Assembly (NCBI GenBank): GCA_004362315.1 | Contig: SNWL01000005.1 | Location: 496,001-560,000 of the forward strand | DNA: 64,000 nt | Direction of reading: 5' to 3' | DNA from: Mycobacterium sp. BK086 | Lineage (GTDB): Bacteria > Actinomycetota > Actinomycetes > Mycobacteriales > Mycobacteriaceae | Shown: piece by piece, positions 59,976-64,000 of the stretch | How positions within the stretch are numbered: position 1 is the stretch's first letter | Layout of the letters: each line of letters starts with the position of its first letter | The notes under the pieces: model-generated | The model's input: only the letters and a program-made list of their open reading frames with translations | Databases searched by the model: none | Told to the model about the DNA's origin: nothing | Translations under genes and position numbers: made by a program

Positions 59976-62294
59976 GTGACTTCGAGCCCAACCCTCAAAT
60001 CTGTAAATGCCCGTCTTGCTGAGGAACTCGCGGTGGCCGAGACGCAGGTGACCGCCGCAGTCCGGCTCCTCGACGAGGGTGCGACCGTTCCGTTCATCGC
60101 CCGCTACCGCAAGGAAGTCACCGGCAGCCTCGACGACGGACAGCTCCGCGACCTCGAGGAGCGGCTGCGCTATCTGCGGGAGCTCGACGAGCGTCGAGAC
60201 GCGGTGCTGGCCTCGATCGCCGAGCAGGGCAAGCTCACCGACGAATTGCGGGCGGCGCTGCTGACGGCCGAGACCAAGTCGCGGGTCGAAGACATTTACC
60301 TGCCGTACAAACCCAAGCGGCGCACCAAGGCTCAGATCGCGCGCGAAGCGGGCCTGGAGCCGCTTGCCGATCGGCTGCTCGCCGACCCGACTGTCGATCC
60401 CCAAGCCGCGGCCGCCGAATTCCTGGGCGCCGAGGTCGCCGATGCCGCGGCCGCTCTCGACGGCGCGCGGCACATCCTCGTCGAGCGCGCGGCCGAAGAC
60501 GCCGAGTTGGTCGGCGCGATTCGGACGAAATTCTGGGCCGAAGGTGCGTTGCGGACCACACCCCACTCCGAGGAATCCGCGAAAAGCCCAGCGGCACAGA
60601 AGTTCCGCGACTACTTCGAGTTCTCCGAACGGCTCGAAGATATGCCGTCACACCGGGTGCTGGCCGTCATGCGCGGCGAGAAAGAACAGGCCCTGGCGCT
60701 GCGCTTCGACGGCGGTAGCGACGATGCCTACGAAGTGATGGTCGCGCAGGCGCTCGGAGTCGACATGTCGGCCGGTGCGGCTGCGACGTCGTGGTTGGCC
60801 ACCACCGTTCGGCTGGCGTGGCGTACCCGGCTGATGATCTCCGGGGCGGTCGACGCGCGTATGCGGTTGCGACAGCGCGCCGAGGACGATGCGGTCGCGG
60901 TGTTCGCCAAGAACCTCAAGGACCTGCTACTGGCCGCGCCGGCAGGCACCCGCACCACGCTCGGGCTCGATCCCGGCTTCCGCACCGGTGTCAAGGTCGC
61001 CGTTGTCGATGCCACCGGCAAGGTGCTCGATACCTGCGCGATCTACCCGCATCAGCCGCAGCGCCAATGGGATACGGCCAAGGCGACGTTGGCTGCGCTG
61101 GTCGCGCGCCACGGCGTCGAGCTCATCGCCATCGGAAATGGAACGGCATCTCGCGAGACCGACGCCCTGGCGACCGAGCTGATCAGCGACATCCGTGGTG
61201 CCGGTGCGACCGCACCGGCCAAGGCCATGGTCAGTGAGGCCGGCGCGTCGGTGTACTCGGCGTCCGCGTACGCCGCCCGCGAGTTGCCGAGCCTGGACGT
61301 GACGGTGCGCGGCGCGGTGTCGATCGCGCGACGGCTACAGGACCCGCTCGCCGAACTCGTCAAGATCGAGCCGAAGTCGATCGGTGTCGGCCAGTATCAG
61401 CATGACGTCACCCCGGGCACGCTCGCACGCAGCCTCGACGCCGTGGTGGAGGACGCGGTGAATGCCGTTGGCGTGGACCTGAACACCGCGTCGGTACCGC
61501 TGCTGGCGCGGGTGTCCGGGGTCTCCGAGTCGCTGGCCGAGGCCATCGTCGCCCACCGGGAGAAGTCCGGGCCGTTCCGCAGTCGAACCGCGCTGCTGGA
61601 GGTTGCGCGACTGGGCCCCAAGGCTTTTGAGCAGTGTGCAGGCTTCTTGCGCATCCGCGGGGGCGACGATGCCCTCGATGCGTCGGGGGTCCATCCGGAG
61701 GCCTACCCGGTGGTCCGGAAGATCCTGGACCGCTCGGGGATCGCGCTGGCCGAGCTCATCGGCAACGAACGGTCGCTGCGAGCATTGAAGCCTGCCGACT
61801 TCGCCGACGACCGATTCGGTGTCCCGACGGTGACCGACATCCTCGCCGAGCTGGAGAAGCCGGGACGCGATCCGCGCCCGGCCTTCTCCACCGCGACCTT
61901 CGCGGCCGGGGTGGAGAAGGTGGCCGATCTGAAGGTCGGCATGGTGCTCGAAGGTGTCGTCACCAATGTGGCGGCCTTCGGCGCCTTTGTGGACGTCGGT
62001 GTGCACCAGGACGGCCTCGTGCACGTGTCGGCGATGTCGGACAAGTTCGTCTCCGACCCGCACGAGGTGGTTCGCTCCGGGCAGGTCGTGCGGGTGAAGG
62101 TCCTCGACGTCGACGTGGACCGGCAGCGCATCGGCCTGACCCTGCGGCTGGGCGATACGCCAAAGCGCGAGCAGCCCAAGCGAACTGAGCGTCGCCAGCC
62201 GTCGCGCGGTGGCGGCGACGGCGGCAGGCGTGAGAGCAACCGGTCGACGGGTTCGATGGCACAAGCGTTGCGGGACGCCGGTTTCGGCCGTTGA
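59976..62294 (+). CDS. tex: Tex-family RNA-binding transcription accessory protein
   Basis: A 772-residue protein that binds RNA and affects transcription and stress responses. Domains in order: helical N-terminal region (1-320, VPFIARYRKEVTG near residue 35 is a hallmark), a YqgF/RNase-H-like domain (about 327-450, LGLDPGFRTG), a helix-hairpin-helix region (about 490-570, VGVDLNTASVPLLARVSGV), and an S1 domain (about 652-720). A basic, Arg/Gly-rich tail follows. The length is usual. The start is GTG 59976 (the next codons are ACT TCG AGC). Confidence 0.95.
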   Translation: MTSSPTLKSVNARLAEELAVAETQVTAAVRLLDEGATVPFIARYRKEVTGSLDDGQLRDLEERLRYLRELDERRDAVLASIAEQGKLTDELRAALLTAETKSRVEDIYLPYKPKRRTKAQIAREAGLEPLADRLLADPTVDPQAAAAEFLGAEVADAAAALDGARHILVERAAEDAELVGAIRTKFWAEGALRTTPHSEESAKSPAAQKFRDYFEFSERLEDMPSHRVLAVMRGEKEQALALRFDGGSDDAYEVMVAQALGVDMSAGAAATSWLATTVRLAWRTRLMISGAVDARMRLRQRAEDDAVAVFAKNLKDLLLAAPAGTRTTLGLDPGFRTGVKVAVVDATGKVLDTCAIYPHQPQRQWDTAKATLAALVARHGVELIAIGNGTASRETDALATELISDIRGAGATAPAKAMVSEAGASVYSASAYAARELPSLDVTVRGAVSIARRLQDPLAELVKIEPKSIGVGQYQHDVTPGTLARSLDAVVEDAVNAVGVDLNTASVPLLARVSGVSESLAEAIVAHREKSGPFRSRTALLEVARLGPKAFEQCAGFLRIRGGDDALDASGVHPEAYPVVRKILDRSGIALAELIGNERSLRALKPADFADDRFGVPTVTDILAELEKPGRDPRPAFSTATFAAGVEKVADLKVGMVLEGVVTNVAAFGAFVDVGVHQDGLVHVSAMSDKFVSDPHEVVRSGQVVRVKVLDVDVDRQRIGLTLRLGDTPKREQPKRTERRQPSRGGGDGGRRESNRSTGSMAQALRDAGFGR

Positions 62295-62561
62295 GGCGTG
62301 CACGTAGGTTCGTGAGAACCGGTTCACCGGCGTCGGCGATTGCCAGCGTTCGCCCAGCTATTCCGTGGCTGGCGCCAAGCTGATTGTCAGATTGGCCGGG
62401 ATTTCTGGGAATTCTCAGCCGCCATTTATGTTGTGCTTCTTTACATTTCATAAATTCGCGACGGGCACGAACTTATACCGATGGGTGTCCGTTATTGCAT
62501 GGATCTGTGCAAAACCTCTCACCGGGAATTCGATCGACGTGCCCAGGGTGTTGCAGCGCGC

Positions 62562-63668
62562 ATGACAGATACCGCGTTTTACCGCTCACTCAACTCAATT
62601 GGCGTCCCCCAACGTGGCGACCCGCGCATCGCAGGCACCGCGGTCGCGTTCACCCCACACCGCCACAACCAGGACGAGGTGGCAGCGGCGCTCACCGAGT
62701 TCGCTGATCCCGCGTTCGCCCGCTTCGCCCAAACCAGCGGCGTCGAATACCGCAATCTCGCCCTTCCGCTGGAGCGCTACCCGGAGATGTCCGGCTTCAC
62801 CGAGGCCAACGCGGCATACCTCGAGGTTGCCGTCGAACTCGGCGAGCAGGCGCTGCGGCGTGCCCTGGACGCCGCACACATCCGGCCGGACGAGGTCGAT
62901 GCGATCGTGTCGGTGTCGAGCACCGGGGTGGCAGTGCCTACCATCGATGCCCGCATCGCATCCAGGGTGGGCCTTCGGCCCGACATCAAGCGCATTCCGC
63001 TGTTCGGCCTCGGCTGCGTGGCCGGGGCGGCCGGCCTGGCGCGGGTGCACGACTATCTGCGCGGCTTCCCCGACCACATCGCCGTGCTGCTCTCGGTCGA
63101 GCTGTGCTCGCTGACTTTGCAGCGCGACGACACCTCGATTCCCGCGCTGATCGGCGTGTGCCTGTTCGGTGACGGGGCCGCGGCCGTTGTCGGCACCGGA
63201 GCCGACCGGGCACCGGCCGGGCTGCCCCTGCATCCGGGTCCCCGGGTGTTGGCCACCCGCAGTCGGCTGTTCGCCGACACTGTCGACGTCATGGGCTGGA
63301 ACGTCAGCTCCAACGGATTTCAGCTGGTGATGTCGCGCGACGTTCCGAACATGGCCCAGGACCACCTCGCCGAGGAGGTCGACCGATTTCTTGCCGACCA
63401 CGGTCTGACGACAGCCGACATCGCGACATGGGTGTGCCATCCCGGCGGGCCCAAGGTGCTCGACGCGATCAGCAGCGCAGTCGACGTCCCGCCGGAGGCG
63501 TTGCGGCACAGCTGGGAATCGATGCGCGACAACGGCAACATCTCGTCGGCGTCGGTGCTCGACGTCCTCGACCGGACCATCGCCGAACCGCCCGCCGCGG
63601 GCTCCCTGGGTGTGATGCTGGCGATGGGGCCCGGCTTCAGCTTCGAACTGTTGCTGCTGAGCTGGTGA
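62562..63668 (+). CDS. Type III polyketide synthase
   Basis: A 368-residue chalcone-synthase-like enzyme that condenses malonyl-CoA-type extenders onto a starter acyl chain to make pyrones or resorcinols. The catalytic cysteine is in GLGCVAGAAG near residue 150, the histidine in VCHPGGPKVL near residue 295 and the asparagine in DNGNISSASV near residue 325. The C-terminal GPGF loop is also present. The ATG at 62562 gives the expected length; an in-frame ATG at 62481 adds 27 Cys/Arg-rich residues. The next gene is an isoprenylcysteine-methyltransferase-like membrane enzyme, the usual partner in mycobacterial alkylpyrone/alkylresorcinol loci. Confidence 0.92.
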   Translation: MTDTAFYRSLNSIGVPQRGDPRIAGTAVAFTPHRHNQDEVAAALTEFADPAFARFAQTSGVEYRNLALPLERYPEMSGFTEANAAYLEVAVELGEQALRRALDAAHIRPDEVDAIVSVSSTGVAVPTIDARIASRVGLRPDIKRIPLFGLGCVAGAAGLARVHDYLRGFPDHIAVLLSVELCSLTLQRDDTSIPALIGVCLFGDGAAAVVGTGADRAPAGLPLHPGPRVLATRSRLFADTVDVMGWNVSSNGFQLVMSRDVPNMAQDHLAEEVDRFLADHGLTTADIATWVCHPGGPKVLDAISSAVDVPPEALRHSWESMRDNGNISSASVLDVLDRTIAEPPAAGSLGVMLAMGPGFSFELLLLSW

Positions 63669-63679
63669 AGGAGACCACG

Positions 63680-64000
63680 ATGTTGTACTACCTACTATTC
63701 ATCGCGGCGATCGGCATCGAGCGGCTCGTCGAGTTGGCGGTGTCGCGGCGCAACGCCCGGTGGTCCTTCGCCCGGGGCGGCCGCGAGTTCGGCCAGGGGC
63801 ACTACCCGGCGATGGTCGCAATGCACACCCTGCTTCTGGTGTCCTGCGTCGTCGAAGTGGCGACCCTGCACCGCCCGTTCCTGCCCTGGCTCGGCTGGCC
63901 GATGGTGGGCGTCGTGGCGATCAGCACCGCCCTGCGCTGGTGGTGTGTGTCGGTCCTCGGCAAGCATTGGAATCCGCGGTTGATCGTCATCAAGGGTGCG
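63680..64000 (+). CDS. ICMT-like membrane methyltransferase, 3' end outside window
   Basis: The first 107 residues are visible. There are several hydrophobic helices, with RLVELAVSRRNARW near residue 14 and a WWCVSVLGKHWNPRL stretch near residue 87, the typical opening of the isoprenylcysteine carboxyl methyltransferase family. The usual C-terminal SAM-binding HP-Y motif lies beyond the window. A strong GAAGGAG site precedes the ATG, which is 11 nt after the PKS stop. It probably methylates the polyketide product (inference). Confidence 0.85.
   Translation, partial: MLYYLLFIAAIGIERLVELAVSRRNARWSFARGGREFGQGHYPAMVAMHTLLLVSCVVEVATLHRPFLPWLGWPMVGVVAISTALRWWCVSVLGKHWNPRLIVIKGA

Noticed and set aside
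62425..62480. AT-rich stretch before the type III PKS as a named promoter
   Set aside because: Several TA-rich hexamers are present but none has a -35 at normal spacing, so no specific promoter is called.

Overview
The window looks like chromosomal DNA of a fast-growing mycobacterium (Mycolicibacterium-like). This is inferred from gene content: high GC, many F420- or deazaflavin-dependent oxidoreductases, several P450s, a WS/DGAT acyltransferase, an Ag85-type esterase, a cutinase, a DUF5078 protein, an MmpS-like lipoprotein, a PepD-type HtrA protease and several starts that look leaderless. I see no insertion sequence, phage, integrase, CRISPR array, rRNA or tRNA.

Layout. (1) 1-6.3 kb: a tightly overlapping seven-gene minus-strand operon (nitroreductase, SRPBCC protein, D-aminoacylase-type amidohydrolase, TetR, P450, DapB-like reductase, unknown) that looks catabolic. 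It is preceded by an 0.8 kb gene-free region holding a family of CGTCAC/GTGACG palindromes. (2) 7.1-16.2 kb: small redox, stress and envelope genes (Ddn-like enzymes, a duplicated-module secreted protein, Sap/GAP-type membrane protein, phospholipase D-like protein, tandem universal stress protein, lipoproteins, a dienelactone-hydrolase-like protein lacking its cysteine, GMC oxidoreductase). (3) 16.3-22.1 kb: an RsdA-like membrane protein with aromatic pentapeptide repeats, then an internally deleted fumarase, a ThrE-type exporter, a GltS-type symporter and an AAA/NadR-like kinase. (4) 22.2-31.8 kb: CYP124-type P450, orphan PIN-domain protein, pentapeptide-repeat membrane protein, DUF1906 exported protein, a 24-residue zinc-ribbon-like microprotein, SDR, a GGDEF-EAL membrane protein, and a TetR/F420-oxidoreductase pair. 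(5) 31.8-44.5 kb: DUF35 protein plus thiolase, Ag85-like esterase, type II NADH dehydrogenase, a second GGDEF-EAL protein, a TetR/SRPBCC divergent pair with a shared palindrome, WS/DGAT, a PlsC-type acyltransferase, and a PhnZ-like HD-domain oxygenase. (6) 44.5-59.4 kb: a region rich in exported proteins (cutinase, repeat proteins, lipoproteins, sedolisin protease operon, HtrA, FKBP, DUF5078) interrupted by an F420 oxidoreductase, a methyltransferase and a hydrolase-LuxR fusion. (7) 59.4-64 kb: FDOR-type flavin/F420 protein, the transcription accessory protein Tex, and the start of a type III polyketide synthase/methyltransferase cluster that leaves the window.

The less routine signals are: the intergenic palindrome family; two TetR genes with no canonical start codon whose best start is CTG; three very short ORFs with strong Shine-Dalgarno sites (24, 25 and 17 residues); a set of competing inverted repeats upstream of the PlsC-type gene; the fumarase deletion derivative; and the orphan RsdA-like repeat protein. 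Functions are assigned by reading motifs by eye; no database search was possible.
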